Source: Cryptomeria japonica (taxonomy: Eukaryota > Streptophyta > Pinopsida > Cupressales > Cupressaceae). Taken from it: a stretch of DNA of 64,000 nt. Made by a program: the position numbers and the translations under genes. This document shows positions 1-11,712 of the stretch, piece after piece. The stretch lies in contig NC_081414.1 in NCBI RefSeq assembly GCF_030272615.1, forward strand, positions 304,384,164-304,448,163, written 5' to 3'. The notes below the pieces were generated by a model that had not been told where the DNA came from, made no database searches, and saw only the letters and a list, made by a program, of their open reading frames with translations. Within the stretch, counting starts at the first letter, position 1. Every line of letters begins with the position of its first letter.

Positions 1-448
1 ATCAAAGCGCTCTGGTCTTGTCAACCTTTTTTAGAATTTCTAGGGATGCGAGATAATGAGGTTCTAATACAAATTATAGCTCGATGGCTCAAACAATAAT
101 GTGTAGATATATGACATATGCTTTGAGAGTTGAAATTGGGGTAGGATTAAGGGTAAATCAAGATAAAATGATAAAGGACACAACTAGAATTAAGGGCCCA
201 AATAATAGCGTGATGATGTAATAAAGTGGAATAAGACCCATAATATTGAATTAAGTATTAATTAATTACAATAAAGGTCCTATAATGAATAGAGGAAATG
301 AAAATACTAAAATAGGTGCTAGGTGAGTGTGAAATTGGATACACTAATAAAGGTGTACAATTTATGATGATACACCACCCTATCATTATCCCAAAGCCTT
401 TTGTGAATATCTTGTCAACCTAGCCATGATAATGTTAAATATTATACA
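1..448. other. No gene seen; AT-rich left edge
   Basis: AT-rich sequence without a credible ORF. It probably belongs to the interior of the gypsy remnant that becomes readable from about 449. Confidence 0.4.
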
Positions 449-2112
449 TTGAGGAATAAAATTCAAGACTTAATTGATAATAATACTATATCCATAGCTG
501 GTGTAAATGACAAAGGAAACAAGTATGTAGCTCCTCCTAATCAAAATCTCCAAATCTTCACCAATTCTTTTCCTTCTAACTCTACCAATGTTGTTGAGTC
601 TAAATCTCTTGCCTTTTCTCCCAATGACACTGGTGTAGAATCTAACAATATTGTGAATCTTGTGGACAAACCTATCTCCAAAAAACTTATGCATTACTTT
701 TGAGCCAAGTGAGACTATTGTTGCACCTACTGGCCCATTATATATCACTGTGAAGATCAAAGACAAACTCTCATGAGGGGTTCTCATTGATCCAATGTGT
801 ATGGTGAATGTGATTACTAAAGAATATATTTATATCTTACAATTGCATTAAGTAACATATAATAAATATGATGTTATGGTCAAGGTGTATGATGGTTTCT
901 CTTGTGCTACTATTGGTTCTATTATTCTTCCCATTGAGGTTGTTACTAAGTTCTTAGATGTGACTTTTTCTATTATTCATACATCAAATCAATTTTGTGT
1001 GAAGTTGGGACATCCTTGGCTCTCTTCCATGAATGTTATTCCTTCTACAATTCATAAATGTGTGAAATTCCTTTATAATGGCACTATCATAATAATTAAT
1101 TATAGACTTTACCAACCCACAAAGAAGCATGGTAATTTCACCCTTGATTACTTTTTTCCTAAACAACCTAAACCTCTTAATCCTCAAAGTGACATCATTT
1201 TCTTATCTTATCAAAAGTGGGAAAATGAGATGATAATGTCTTTGAGTAAACCTAGAGATCCCATATCTTTGGATATTCCTTCTTACAATGGACCTAGTAT
1301 TCTTCCTACTCCTAATCCTCCTATATATGCCTTAGTATTGCCTCCTACATCTTACAAAGGAAAGAACTTTGAATCTTCTATGTCTCAACCTAGTGGGGTT
1401 TCTCCCATTTCTCGTTCTTTAAGGGAAGAATTTAAGAAGCCTATGTCCATTGATCCTCAACCTTCGCAAGTCTTAGCTAAAACTAGAAGGAACTGTTGTG
1501 CAAGAGAACGCCAATGAAGATTTCATGCCAAATCTTGTGAGATTTCTTCCCAAACCATTTCCTCCCCAAAGACACCAAATGTTGACTTGATCCCATTTGT
1601 CCAACCTTCGTGAAGATTAAAAATGCTTAAGAAAAATGATGGTTCAAGTTATTTTCGCATTAGAGATCCTATTTTTATTAATCTAGATGATGATATGGAT
1701 GATGATGTTTTTAATGCTAACAATGTTGATTCTAATGATTCTGATGATATGTATGAGCTTATTGATGTTAATCATGATTTATCTTCACATTTTTCAGAAG
1801 CATTAACCCTAGCTCGTAGTCACAAACAAAGTGACTTATCATTAGAGCATGGTGCTTGTTTGGAACTTGTAGTAGCTCCATTTTCCATGCTCAAAGTGGC
1901 TCCTCTTGCATCTTTTCCACCATCCCTAAATGATGTTCAACAAGATTAGGAGGAAGATGGTTTGCTTGACTAGTTTCATTTGTGACATGGATCCTCATTT
2001 GTGTGTTTTCTTATTCGTAATGTACTTCCCTCATGATGTGCTGCTTGATATGCTTTTGTGTTATGTTAGGTTCTCTTTGGATGAACCTTGTTACTCTATT
2101 GGTGCAAGTTAA
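449..2112 (+). pseudogene. Ty3/gypsy gag-protease remnant
   Basis: Decayed polyprotein fragment of a Ty3/gypsy retrotransposon. The first part (449-703) reads like the gag-to-protease linker (IQDLIDNNTI, then IFTNSFPS). Around 735-870 comes a protease-like stretch, PTGPLYITVKIKDK then GVLIDPMCMVNVIT, broken by in-frame stops. At 876-1517 follows the typical C-terminal protease block: VKVYDGFS, then LGHPWLSSMNVIPSTIHKC and a hydrophobic VKFLYNG. The acidic tail at 1623-1949 is in another reading context. No reverse transcriptase or integrase is recognisable downstream, so the element is internally deleted or too decayed. Active proteins are not expected. Family assignment rests on remembered motif patterns, not a search. 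Confidence 0.65.
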
Positions 2113-2828
2113 TAAAGAGGCCAAATCCGTTGTGACATTCTTCTATTTGTATCTCAATTCTTCTATATGTTGTGCCTTGTGTTGTCTACTTGGGGACGAT
2201 GCAAAGTGTTGAGATCTCTTTTTGGTCTCTTCCATGTTGACTCAAAAAGACACCTGTGCTCTTCTTCCATTGTATTTGTAGTTCCACTACCTTTGGGTAG
2301 TGAGGTCAATTCAATACAAATATCCTTGATATACATTAATTATCATAAGAGCGTACCAAAACATTATTTTTTGATTTGTCATTTCTTGGGGGCATCTCAT
2401 TGTGGTAACATGCTTGTCTTTTGGATGCATGCCACCTTAAAGAATTTTCTCCCAATAAGGTGTTTGAAATCACTTTAACATGGAGGCATACACTCCACTC
2501 AATGTTACACTTTATGCACACACCATGACATGTTTTCGATACTCAAGTTACTTTGCAAACTGAGTCTTTTGCTATGTAATTTGGTATTTTTCTTTTTTCA
2601 AGAGTCATAGTAAGAAAATATTACTAGGCTAGTACATTTATGTTTTCTCTCTCTTCTCCTTTCTTATTTTGTCCCTTTTATCTCTATATTAGAGTAGTAA
2701 TATCCTGAAGTCCCCAAGGGCTTAGTGCGTCTTGTCTCTTTGATATCTTGATGAAAGTTTCTTAATGTAACTTTGTACTTTTCCATGAGTATGCTTAGTC
2801 TCATACTCTAACTAAAGTGGGGGCTAAA

Positions 2829-3740
2829 TGCAGCATCGTAAATTGTAATCTCTTAGAATTTTGTCCTCACCTAGGCCTCACTTTAGCATCCCGACTTCTG
2901 ATGCTTGATTGAAGTGTTGATTCTGCTCACACCGCATTCCAATATTACATTTTCATCAGCTGTCCATTTTCCTCCCCATCCTGGAGTCCTCATTTTTAGG
3001 ACCAGGGTGTGGTACATCCTAGTCCTAAATCAGGACAAGGGTGGCCCATGCCCTAGTAGTCCTAGTTAGGCCCTAAATTGGGGCCTCACAACGATCATTT
3101 CATTTGAACGAGAAATTTGATCCCATGTCATCTTTTTCTAGAAATTCAATTTGTTTTCAAATAGTCAAGTATAAAAGGAGGTCCACCCCTCTAATTTGAA
3201 ACCTAATGACTTCTATGATCTCAATTACACTTTGGAAAAATTCAATTCAAGTGAGAAAACAATTAGTCATTCATCAAGCATTGGAGTAGCAATTAAGTCA
3301 AGTTTAAGTAATGAAGATGGCATCCATAATCAATGTTCTATGAAGATATTCTGCATGAAACCCTAAAACCTTTGTGTGAAGGTCAAGTAAAAATTCATCA
3401 AGGTATACATTGTTGTTTCAAGCATTTCAGCCTTTCCCTCAAAAGGAAAGCATTTTCTTACAACCTTTCATTGTATTTATCAATTCAATTTCATGGTTAA
3501 TTCCAAATCTGAGCTTTGACCTAAAGCAAACCCCTATTTCAAACATCTTTCCCTCTCTTTATGTGTGTAGGAAATAAGTGTATGAGCTATACTTAGGAAA
3601 TTCAATAGAGTTGACAATTACGAACAAGTTCAACTTTGTAGAAAATTCGGAGGACCAGGGTGGATTTGTGCTATTTGGTCCCAAAAAATTAGGCCGAACT
3701 TCTAAGAAAAAGTTCTAAACATCTTCTTCTGCCTAGATTT
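2829..3740 (+). mobile_element. Ty3/gypsy 3' LTR (approximate end)
   Basis: A polypurine tract (AAAGTGGGGGCTAAA, about 2813-2828) is followed directly by TGCAGCATCG, the expected arrangement for the 3' end of a gypsy element. The sequence after it lacks ORFs and carries a TATA box. The right edge was not fixed, because no target duplication was found; 3740 is a guess. Confidence 0.5.
3170..3179 (+). promoter_or_regulatory. LTR TATA box
   Basis: TATAAAAGGA about 340 bases into the LTR, followed by C-rich sequence as in the U3/R junction of plant gypsy LTRs. Confidence 0.5.
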
Positions 3741-4055
3741 CAGTTGGTTGCTGCATGGGACATCTGTAGCTTATTATTTCTATCAGTCTACTTCAATTAT
3801 TCATGGTTTCTCCCCAATTTCACAACTACATGAACCAAATTCAACTAAGAAAGAGGAAAATCAACCCCAACTAGTGATTCCAATAAATCTCAGACCTTTC
3901 CCCATTGGTATTGAGCCTAGATCTATTGGGTTTGCTCCTCTTTCAATATATGTTCTGAATATTAGGTTATTTAGTGGATTTACTTAGTGAAACCCTAATT
4001 CCTAATTTTCACACATTGCAACACATAATGTATATATACATATATACACATCATG

Positions 4056-4056
4056 T

Positions 4057-4131
<75 letters not shown>

Positions 4132-4190
4132 TGCACATGCCCATGCACATGCACATCCACACACACACACACACACACATGCATGTGTTA
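4056..4190. repeat. Microsatellite (CATACA)n / (CATGCA)n / (CA)n
   Basis: Hexamer ACATAC repeated about 15 times, then variant CATGCA/CATGCC units and a pure CA run. It produces artefactual His/Thr/Tyr and Cys/Met/Val reading frames that are not genes. Confidence 0.95.
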
Positions 4191-4559
4191 GTGGTGTAAG
4201 GATATTCATTATGCACTTGTTCTTATGTTTTTGTAATAGGGTTGGTGAGTTGAGAACTAGCTAGTTAATCATATATCAAGTTATACTTGCAAAAATTTAC
4301 TTCACTCCACCTCTTGCTTAGTGTTCTGCAATGTAACACAAATTCTTTCTTGTTTCTTTTTTATCACCTAATACTCTACATCATCATTCTAGTTAGAAGC
4401 TTGAGTGCTTAGGTATCTTAGGATAGAAGGATAAACAAGAGGAAGGGTGATGCTAGGTTGCCTAGTATATATATTTTTATTAGCAAAAGATTTGTAAGGG
4501 GAAATGGAGACCGCCACTTCATATAGGATCGATGATTGAGCTATTAGGAAAGGGAGGTC

Positions 4560-4820
4560 ACCCTCTTGAAACATCACATAGTCACTCAATATCACCATGA
4601 GACATCATAACAACACCTAAACACTTATTTCTAGACCATGCATACCAAGCAATAATTAGACTGACTACAATTATACTGAAAACACAACTACAACTTCCTT
4701 TTCACCTTTGTCATCAATACACACAAGTGTGACATTAGTGACAACACCATGCAAATTGGCAACAATTTCCCATGAAAGCAAGTTTTACATCAATGACAAT
4801 ACAAACTCATGTTTCCAACA
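4560..4820 (-). mobile_element. Truncated copia 3' LTR
   Basis: Matches the right-hand LTR over shared words such as GACATCATAACAAC and ACTGAAAACACAACT. It ends (in + orientation) at TTTCCAACA, immediately next to the polypurine tract. The homology stops near 4560, so about 1.3 kb of this LTR is missing or replaced. Confidence 0.7.
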
Positions 4821-4835
4821 ATCTCCCCCTTTGTC
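4821..4835 (-). other. Copia polypurine tract
   Basis: On the - strand GACAAAGGGGGAGAT, directly followed by the LTR start TGTTGGAAACATG. It marks the primer site for plus-strand DNA synthesis and fixes the element's orientation. Confidence 0.75.
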
Positions 4836-5089
4836 ATTGATGACAATAGTTGTACCACCAATCAATAACAAAATTTCCAACTGTAACTCTCTCCCCCTTT
4901 GACATCAAGGACAAAGTGCACAACACTTCAAACCATAACATCTTCAAACAATTCTCCCCCTTGTGATTATATCTTTGATATCTGCAACACTCCCTCTATC
5001 AGGGATATCTATCTTCTGAACACATTTTCTTGCAACTAGGAAACCACAACCTTCACCACTTCCATTGAAAGTAGTCACCATATCAATCT

Positions 5090-5462
5090 AGGATGCTACT
5101 TCAATATATTCTACTTCATCCATATAACTTGATATCTTTGAGAATTTGCTTCATCCACATAACTTGAGCACATCAAGATGTTGTTGCAATAAATTCTACT
5201 CCTGCTATATGTAATAACACTAAATCTGGCTTCTTGCTTAACCAAAAGACCAATTTGTCTCCCAATAAAAATGCACCACCACTTGTACTTCTTTAGTCAT
5301 CACCACATCCGGCCTAATCAACATCTATGTAAACTTTCAAAGAAAAAAATCATCCTTCTTATACCACAAACCAAAATCCAGAGTCCCTTTCAAATATCTG
5401 AATATCCTTTTCACTGATTGATCATGAGATTGCTTTAGATTAGCTTGATATCTAACAATCAA
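5090..5462 (-). pseudogene. Copia RNase H / pol C-terminus, disrupted
   Basis: C-terminal part of copia pol, normally the RNase H domain that degrades the RNA strand of the RNA:DNA hybrid. Visible blocks: RYQANLKQSHDQSVKRIFRY with LKGTLDFGLWYKK, then (after a frame break and stops) RSTSGGAFLLGDKLVFWLSK and HIAGVEFIATTS. This follows the copia pattern 'DDRKSTSG..F.LG...SW.SKKQ...STAEAEY'. The 5' side of this segment ends exactly at the left end of the inserted TIR transposon; the coding sequence resumes at 14945. Several in-frame stops make it a pseudogene. Confidence 0.8.
5454..5462. repeat. Left target-site duplication
   Basis: AACAATCAA, diverged partner of CCCAACCAA on the right. The copia pol frame supports the duplication. 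Confidence 0.55.
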
Positions 5463-5500
5463 GTGTGTGCACCAAGATGGTGTGCAAAAAAGTGGACACA
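5463..5500 (+). repeat. Left terminal inverted repeat
   Basis: Core GTGCACCAAGATGG followed by TGTGCAAAAA and AGTGGACAC; mirrored at the right end. Confidence 0.85.
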
Positions 5501-5523
5501 CCCAAAAAAGTTGAAAAAATAGC

Positions 5524-5681
5524 AACCGCATTCACGGTTTTAAAATTAAAAAAAACCCCGTACGCAGTTAGCTTCGTTATGCCCGAGACTAAATGGACAA
5601 AACCGCATATGCAGTCCTTTAGGAACTAGGACCCCATACACGGTTTTAGTTCCTAAAGGACCATGTACACGGTCCCTATCA
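5524..5681. repeat. Left subterminal motif cluster
   Basis: Several variants of CCGTACGCAG / CATACACGGTTTTAG / TGTACACGG within 160 bases just inside the TIR, partly in opposite orientations. The same motif recurs at 11448-11542 and 14009-14097. Clustered subterminal words are typical transposase-binding sites in plant DNA transposons; that role here is inferred. Confidence 0.5.
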
Positions 5682-5719
5682 ATAAATTGTTTTTTTCATA
5701 GTCAACTGTATCATTTTAT

Positions 5720-8010
5720 CCCGTGGCTAAGAGCAAGTTTGAGAGGTTTTTTTCTTCCAAACCGGACACGGGCTACCTATTTTCACACTCAGAAGCCATG
5801 GAAAGAGGTCGATTACGTTTTTTTTTTTTTGCACATTTGATATATTTTATTTACATTTTCAATTTAAATTCGTTGATTTTGATTATTTTTTTTAAAAAAT
5901 TTTTTGTTACCAATATCAGATTCTAAAAATCCAGAACCATAACAAGATGCACCTCAAAACCCACAGCAAAACCCTCAAGATACACCTCCAGCTCCTCCTT
6001 TAGACCGTACATCAACTACACATAAGGATTTGCTTAATCAGTTAGGGAAAAACACTGCTAAAATAAATAGACTGATTGCTAGATTGAAAACATCTAAGCT
6101 TGAGCATCATTTATCCCTTGCCACTAGCCTATAAACATTGGCTAGTGGTGCCACTGCAGTTTCGAGTCAGATTACAAAATGGGGAAACTATAGGGATAGG
6201 TATCACACTTATTATGCTGATGGGTTATCATATGATGTAGTGAAAAGAAAAAACATAAGTAAAGTACAAATATGTGCTCTTTTTGTTGATCCTAGAACTG
6301 GTGAGTCCTTACCTCTTAATGCAAAGAGGTTTTCCATACATTGGTGTACCGATGTGCAGATGAAAAATATTTTTTGGAATAGGTGGTGGATGGTCTTTGA
6401 TGGACCACCTTGTAATAATTTTGAGGTTCCATTATATTTTTTGAGGAAAATATATTGTGAGTTTGTCCTCAATGAGTGGCCTAATTATTTTGATATGAGA
6501 GAGTTCTATGGTAGAGGTAGCAGCTCTGCCCAAGATAGACCTGAAGCCCGTAGGGTATTAGACCCACATAGTCATCTCCCCTAAAACCCAAACCCAAGGT
6601 GCATGCGACGTTCCCAGTAGCCCTAAAAGAGTTGATGGAGATAGAGACTCTTTAGGTGGCCACAACATTAATTGATGTGATCATCCAGCATGGGACACAA
6701 TTAGCACACCCTCTTGGCCTAAACAATGATCCATTAGCTGAGGAAGCTGGCGTTGGTCAGCCCATTGAGCATGTGTATCCCACTTTCTCAAGCATATGCA
6801 CATGGATGGATGTCGAGGCTAGTACAAATGGTTCCACGTCCCATCTATGCACGATTTGTGGGAGAAAATGTCTGACCCACATGACTGAGGATGTGGTGTT
6901 GACGGATGAATTGATGGACATGTTGTTTGCTAGTCAGTCGCAGACACAGGTGTGTTGATTTGAATTCATAACATTTTATTTATCAGTCACTTGAAATTAG
7001 TAATTATAAATGAATTTTTATTTATAGATCAATTTAAATTGATACAAACAATATGCATTTCAGGATGCAACAACGAGTGTTAATACACTATCTGATATTC
7101 CTCCCGCAGTTATTGTAGCTGCAACTTCAACGCTTGAGGTATAAATTTTGTAACATGTTAAAATAAAATAGTACTTTGAATTAAAAAAGAATTATAAGAT
7201 ATACTAACTCTCTTTAATGCTTGACAATTTTTTGTTTTGTAGGCATTGACAGGGGACCAAATGTCCCACATTGATGATGTCACGCTCTTAGCGATCGATT
7301 TTGGCCTATAAAGCTATGCGGTATCATTTTTTGTACACCTTATTTTATGTATTCTTTTGATGAAATACATGCAAGTCATTTAATTTTAGATTTGTTAAAT
7401 TATGTTTAATATTATCTACAAATATCTCTTGTGTTAATTTTGTTTGTTTTAGGGTACCCCCTCTGTGTCTAGGCCTCGTCCTCAGCGAAAGAAATCCTCG
7501 ACGACGCCTAAACGTGGGAAGAAGGTAATTGAACACATTTTTAATTTTACAATTGTTTGAAAAGGTTGAAATTGTCTTAGTTGGAATTTGTAAATTGATT
7601 AGTGTTTTTTTATCTGTTTTATATATAGCGGCCATTGGGATTTGTAGAATTGTTGAATGCACCTGATACGCCCGAGGATCGAGAGAGGGCAAAGGTATGT
7701 ATCTCTACTTTATTTTCTTTATTTGATGATTATATGGATGTGTACATGTGAACTTGTGATAAATTATAATCTTATCATTTTTCATACAGGAAATATCCAT
7801 AGCTGCTTCATCAATGGCGAGCCCTCCTCTGTGTATTGGAAAAGCATCTCAGGCTCCGGTACACTTTTGTTTTATATATTGCATTAATTGTATTTAACCT
7901 ACAACAATAATCAGTATATTAATTGCATTTAATTTTTAATCTTTTTTCGTATAGGTAATAGCCATAGCTGCTCCATCAATGGCGAGAACTCATCAATCAT
8001 TATCTTCAAA
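5720..8010 (+). pseudogene. Transposon-borne spliced gene of unknown function
   Basis: Unrecognised gene with plant-type introns. Segment 5945-6584 encodes a Pro/Gln-rich start, a coiled-coil-like stretch (LLNQLGKNTAKINRLIARLK), a stop at 6132, then an aromatic-rich region (ITKWGNYRDRYHTYY, WNRWWMVFDGPPCNNF). A frame break near 6600 leads to 6656-6949, with a Cys/His motif (HLCTICGRKCLTH). Six downstream exons are flanked by AG and GT: 7064-7138, 7243-7320, 7453-7524, 7629-7694, 7790-7858 and 7955 onward. All internal ones are multiples of 3 and phase 0. Exon 4 is basic (RPRPQRKKSSTTPKRGKK), possibly a nuclear localisation signal. Exon 3 carries an in-frame TAA. Exons 6 and 7 are similar (ISIAASSMA, IAIAAPSMA). 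A possible 5' exon lies at 5723-5820. It could be an accessory transposition protein or a captured host gene. Confidence 0.55.
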
Positions 8011-8029
8011 CTTTCAAGTTATTCTTCAA

Positions 8030-8640
8030 ATAATGTGTACGTACACACATTTCTCAACCTCACTATATTCTCTCCAACCTTCCTACATCTTTGGAGGGAG
8101 TTGAGTCCACTTGTCCTCTTATCCCTAAATCTTCTCCAACTATCCTATATTCTCTCAATTCTTCTCCTCAGTCAAGGTGAGCAATATGACACCTGGCTTC
8201 TCCTTCCACCTTTTCCTCCAACTTGTAGGTGTGAGAGGAACATCTTCCACCTTTATCTCTCACATCTCAACCTCTTGCTCATAGCCATCCAAATTGCAAG
8301 ATTTAATCGTGATCGTTGATCTCTTCCACCTAAGCTTATGCACTCAAAAATCTATAAATAGAGGTCTCCTAAGACATTTTTGGAACTAATAGATAATCTC
8401 ATAGTCAACCAGGAGTCTTTATCTTTGCATCCGTGAGTTCATTTGTTTAGCATTTTTAGATTTTTTGAGCAATTTAGTATATATAATTATCATAGCATTA
8501 GTTTTTTCACATCATATTATCTACCAGTCCATTCCATACTTGCCATCTTGGAAGCAACCAGTGCTTAACTGAGAGCAAAATCATCTACAACTAAGAACAA
8601 TGGGGTTAGGATACAATGAGACATAAATCATGAAGGTATA
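8030..8640 (+). mobile_element. LTR-like fragment with TATA box
   Basis: Pyrimidine-rich sequence with TCTATAAATAGAGGTCTCC at 8351-8369, a strong plant TATA context typical of a gypsy LTR promoter, followed by an untranslated-leader-like stretch. No coding sequence. It appears to cut off exon 7 of the upstream gene. Element ends are not identified. Confidence 0.35.
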
Positions 8641-8689
8641 ATCTTTTATTTTATTTTTCTTTCATGTTGTTTCACTGTTTGAAGCTTGA

Positions 8690-11131
8690 GTTATATTTGC
8701 ATGATGGACTAATGAGTTTACAGGTAACTTCTCTGAGGTGAAACTTAAGTTGATACAGTATCAATGGGAAGCAACGGTCTACAAGATCATTTGTCAACCC
8801 ACTCTTGTGATTCACATTCTTCCCACAAAAAATACACACATGAAGAGCAAAAACATACAATCTGTCTAGTATAAATAACTGGTGAACTTGCATTTGAACT
8901 TCAAAATGAGTGCATGTCACTGGATCCTGCAATTGTACACCAATTTTGATAGTTTTCAATGTCAGATTCAAGTGATCAACCAAAAATATCTATGATCCAT
9001 TGGCATACCTGCATTACCTGGTCCCATTGTAGAGTTACACCATCACACAATTGTTGCCGCATCTGTCAACTCAGCACCACCTTCGTACTTCAATTGTTCT
9101 CTAGCTAGGGCTCTTTTTACGCATGCTCTTGCACCATCGTGCTCTCCCTTTCCATGTCCAGCCTCAGTGAAATTCTAAAAATGTTGTACACTGCTTGTCA
9201 CATGCATCCTACTCAACCAATAGAACATCCTTGCATTTTTGAATTGTGAGGTGCAATGATCTGACCATATTATGTGTTTCTTGTATTGTATGTTCCTTTC
9301 CCTTAAACTATCATAGAAAAATTTAAAGCATCCTTGCACAAACTCTGATGAATGTGTACGATTGCCATTTATGTAGAAGTGGTATTCTCTTACAACCTTT
9401 CTATCCTCCTCTGTGCTATCATCTGCATGCATGAATGCTATGTGTACAAAAATACTAACTTGTGTAGAATGGTGATACATATATTTCACTTCATTTTGAG
9501 GTTGTAGTGTATAATTTTCAGCAAAATCAACTATAGAGACAATGGTACCAAGAGGAAATGTGTCCTTGCATAACTTTAATTGCTCATCTAACCACTAAGC
9601 TCTATGTGTATGCATTATGTACTCATAAACTAGTTTCTCTTTAAACATTCTCTTAAAATCAGCTACACATATATCATTTTTCACTAACTCACATCTGTTC
9701 AATTCTTTTCCATCTTTAACCCCATATGTCATTATCTCATACTTTCCAATAGATACTAGTTTCTTACCAATTTCATGTGTGCTATCCAAATGTAGACATC
9801 TTGGCAAATGTTGCAAACCACCACATGTAGTACAAGAACCTTTCAAACACATCATCTTATAATAAATGCAACCATCATCTCTTTTACATAACACAGTTGA
9901 AATAAATTCTCGTGGTGACTTAGGAGGTGGTTGTATATTGCATTCCTGCAAAACATTGTTAGTGTGAAAACTACAACATATATGACGATAAATATCATAG
10001 TGCATGGAAAATTCAATATGTATCCTACAACAACACGTGGTGCATACATGATTAATCTTAGCATAAAAAGGTTTTTCCATTTCAAAAAATCTTTGACTAA
10101 TTCTTATTTGAGGAAACTTTTGAAGGAATCTTTCATAAAATTTTGTTTGAGTCATATCCAAATAGTATTTGGCATGTGGCTCATGATTTCTAGATCCAAT
10201 TTGTCTTCTAACAACATCTCTTTGGTTAGGCAAAACCCTTGTGTTGTCGTGCCAAAAAGTTTCAATTAATGTTCTTAGTGAATCAACAAAAACCTTGTCT
10301 TTGCATGGTAGTCTACCCGAGAATGACCAAAGAGAATTATTGTTAGGATCCTCTATTTTCTCCCACCTATCTAATGCTTTACATAATGTTGTTCTACTTA
10401 TGTTTAATAACTTACTTGTTTTTCTTATCAAACGATCTTTTTTAATTTTCTTGCTCATTATGGTTGATGTAATAACACGTCGAGTAAAATTAGAATCTTT
10501 AGTACGTGATTTTGAACTAATAGCTTGATATGCATCAAATAGATTTCTTACAATAGTTCTTTCACTATTACTTTAAGATGATCTTAGGTCTAGAATTTCC
10601 ATTCTCTCTAAAATTCAAAATTTTAATCATTTCAACAATTAATTGGCATCTTGCAGTTTGATTTAAGTTTTCAAAATAGTTTTGTCATATTCCTTTAACC
10701 ATTCTCCTACAAGTTCATTCATTCATTTTATCGAGCATTGGCTTCAAAATATTCTCATCAATGTCAATTAGATACTTTGGTTTCCTATGAATGATTGTAG
10801 GAGGTGTTAACATCGGTGCATTAGGTACATTCATCGCATCAAATAGAGCCAGTGTATGTTTATCATTATGTGCATTAGGTACATTGATTGCATTAGGTTC
10901 ATATAGTAAATCAAATATTGTTGATGCATCTTCATCGTTTGTTTCATTATTCATTGTGATCTCTTCTTCAATTGCATTATGTTTGTTTGGTAAATCGAAT
11001 TGAGATGTCGAGGATGACGTACCTTCTTGTCCCATTGTTCTTATGTCATGTAATTTCTTCATACACTGCCTTTGTCTTTCCTTTTCAGCCTCTCGTTGTT
11101 CCACCGTTCCTCTCTTGATCTTTCCCATCAT
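8690..11131 (-). pseudogene. Transposase-like gene, RNase-H/DDE fold (decayed)
   Basis: Large gene broken by stops and frameshifts. N-terminus (11131-10715): basic, KRGTVEQREAEKERQRQCM. Core (10458-9595): a helix-turn-helix-like start (TSKLLNISRTTLCKALDRW), a Cys/His-rich insert (CTTCCCRIH, then CTTCGGLQHLPRC), then one TAG before WLDEQLKLCKD. Next come three acidic/His motif sites in order: VDFAENYTLQPQ (about 9500), HIIWSDHCTSQFKNARMFYW (about 9240), and, after another stop, EAGHGKGEHDGARACVKRAL (about 9140). The C-terminus (8950-8690) has FCSSC, ECESQEWVDK and RPLLPIDT. The order D ... SDxCxxQFK ... GHGKGxxDG resembles uncharacterised transposase-like proteins with a DDE catalytic core; I cannot name the family. 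It is the likely mobility gene of the surrounding TIR element. At least five in-frame stops make it inactive. Confidence 0.65.
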
Positions 11132-11447
11132 TAATACCGATTGTCCTAAATAGAATCATATTACATATATATGTAAACAAAAGTTCTTAAACAATCAAAT
11201 AATAAAATTGAGCATTATCCTTATTTTTTAAAATCAAAACTATTAAACAATCGTAATAACATTGACCAAACTAATAAGAACAACAATTCAATCATTTGAA
11301 ATCATGCAATATAAAAATTTCACTTACTTCTACATATAAAATTTTCACAGAAGTGCAGTAACAGTTGCATTGGGGCCTTCAACAACCTTAAAAACTTCTT
11401 TTGAGGCCGTTGAGGCTATTGGGCAGCTACAAGTATGTCCAAGAACT

Positions 11448-11542
11448 ATGTACGCGGTATGTTTAGTAACCCCATGTGCGCTTTTAGTCCCTAAAAATGC
11501 TTAGCACACCAACGTCCATATTCCCAGTACCCCGTACGCATT
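11448..11542. repeat. Internal copy of subterminal motif cluster
   Basis: TGTACGCGGTAT, CATGTGCGCTTTTAGTCC and CCCCGTACGCATTAC occur within 95 bases; the same words lie near both transposon ends. It may mark a former element end, so that the sequence to the right could be a later insertion or a fused second copy. Confidence 0.45.
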
Positions 11543-11559
11543 ACTTGTAGTAAAGAAAA

Positions 11560-11630
11560 TGTGAAGGAAAAGGGAGGGAGGGAGAGGGAGGGAAGGGGGA
11601 GAGGGAGAGAGAGGGAGTGGTTCAAAAGAA
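11560..11630. repeat. Purine (GA/GGGA) tract
   Basis: GGGAGG and GAGAGA runs; low-complexity, no coding value. Confidence 0.8.
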
Positions 11631-11712
11631 AGGAGTGATTGTGATAAAGGAGGTGGGAGATAAGACTATTATGTCCTAAGTGGTATATAATGAGATGGGT
11701 TAACAAAATATA

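Noticed and set aside
3974-4264. His/Thr-rich and Cys/Met-rich ORFs on both strands
   Set aside because: Translation of the CA/CATACA microsatellite; no real protein.
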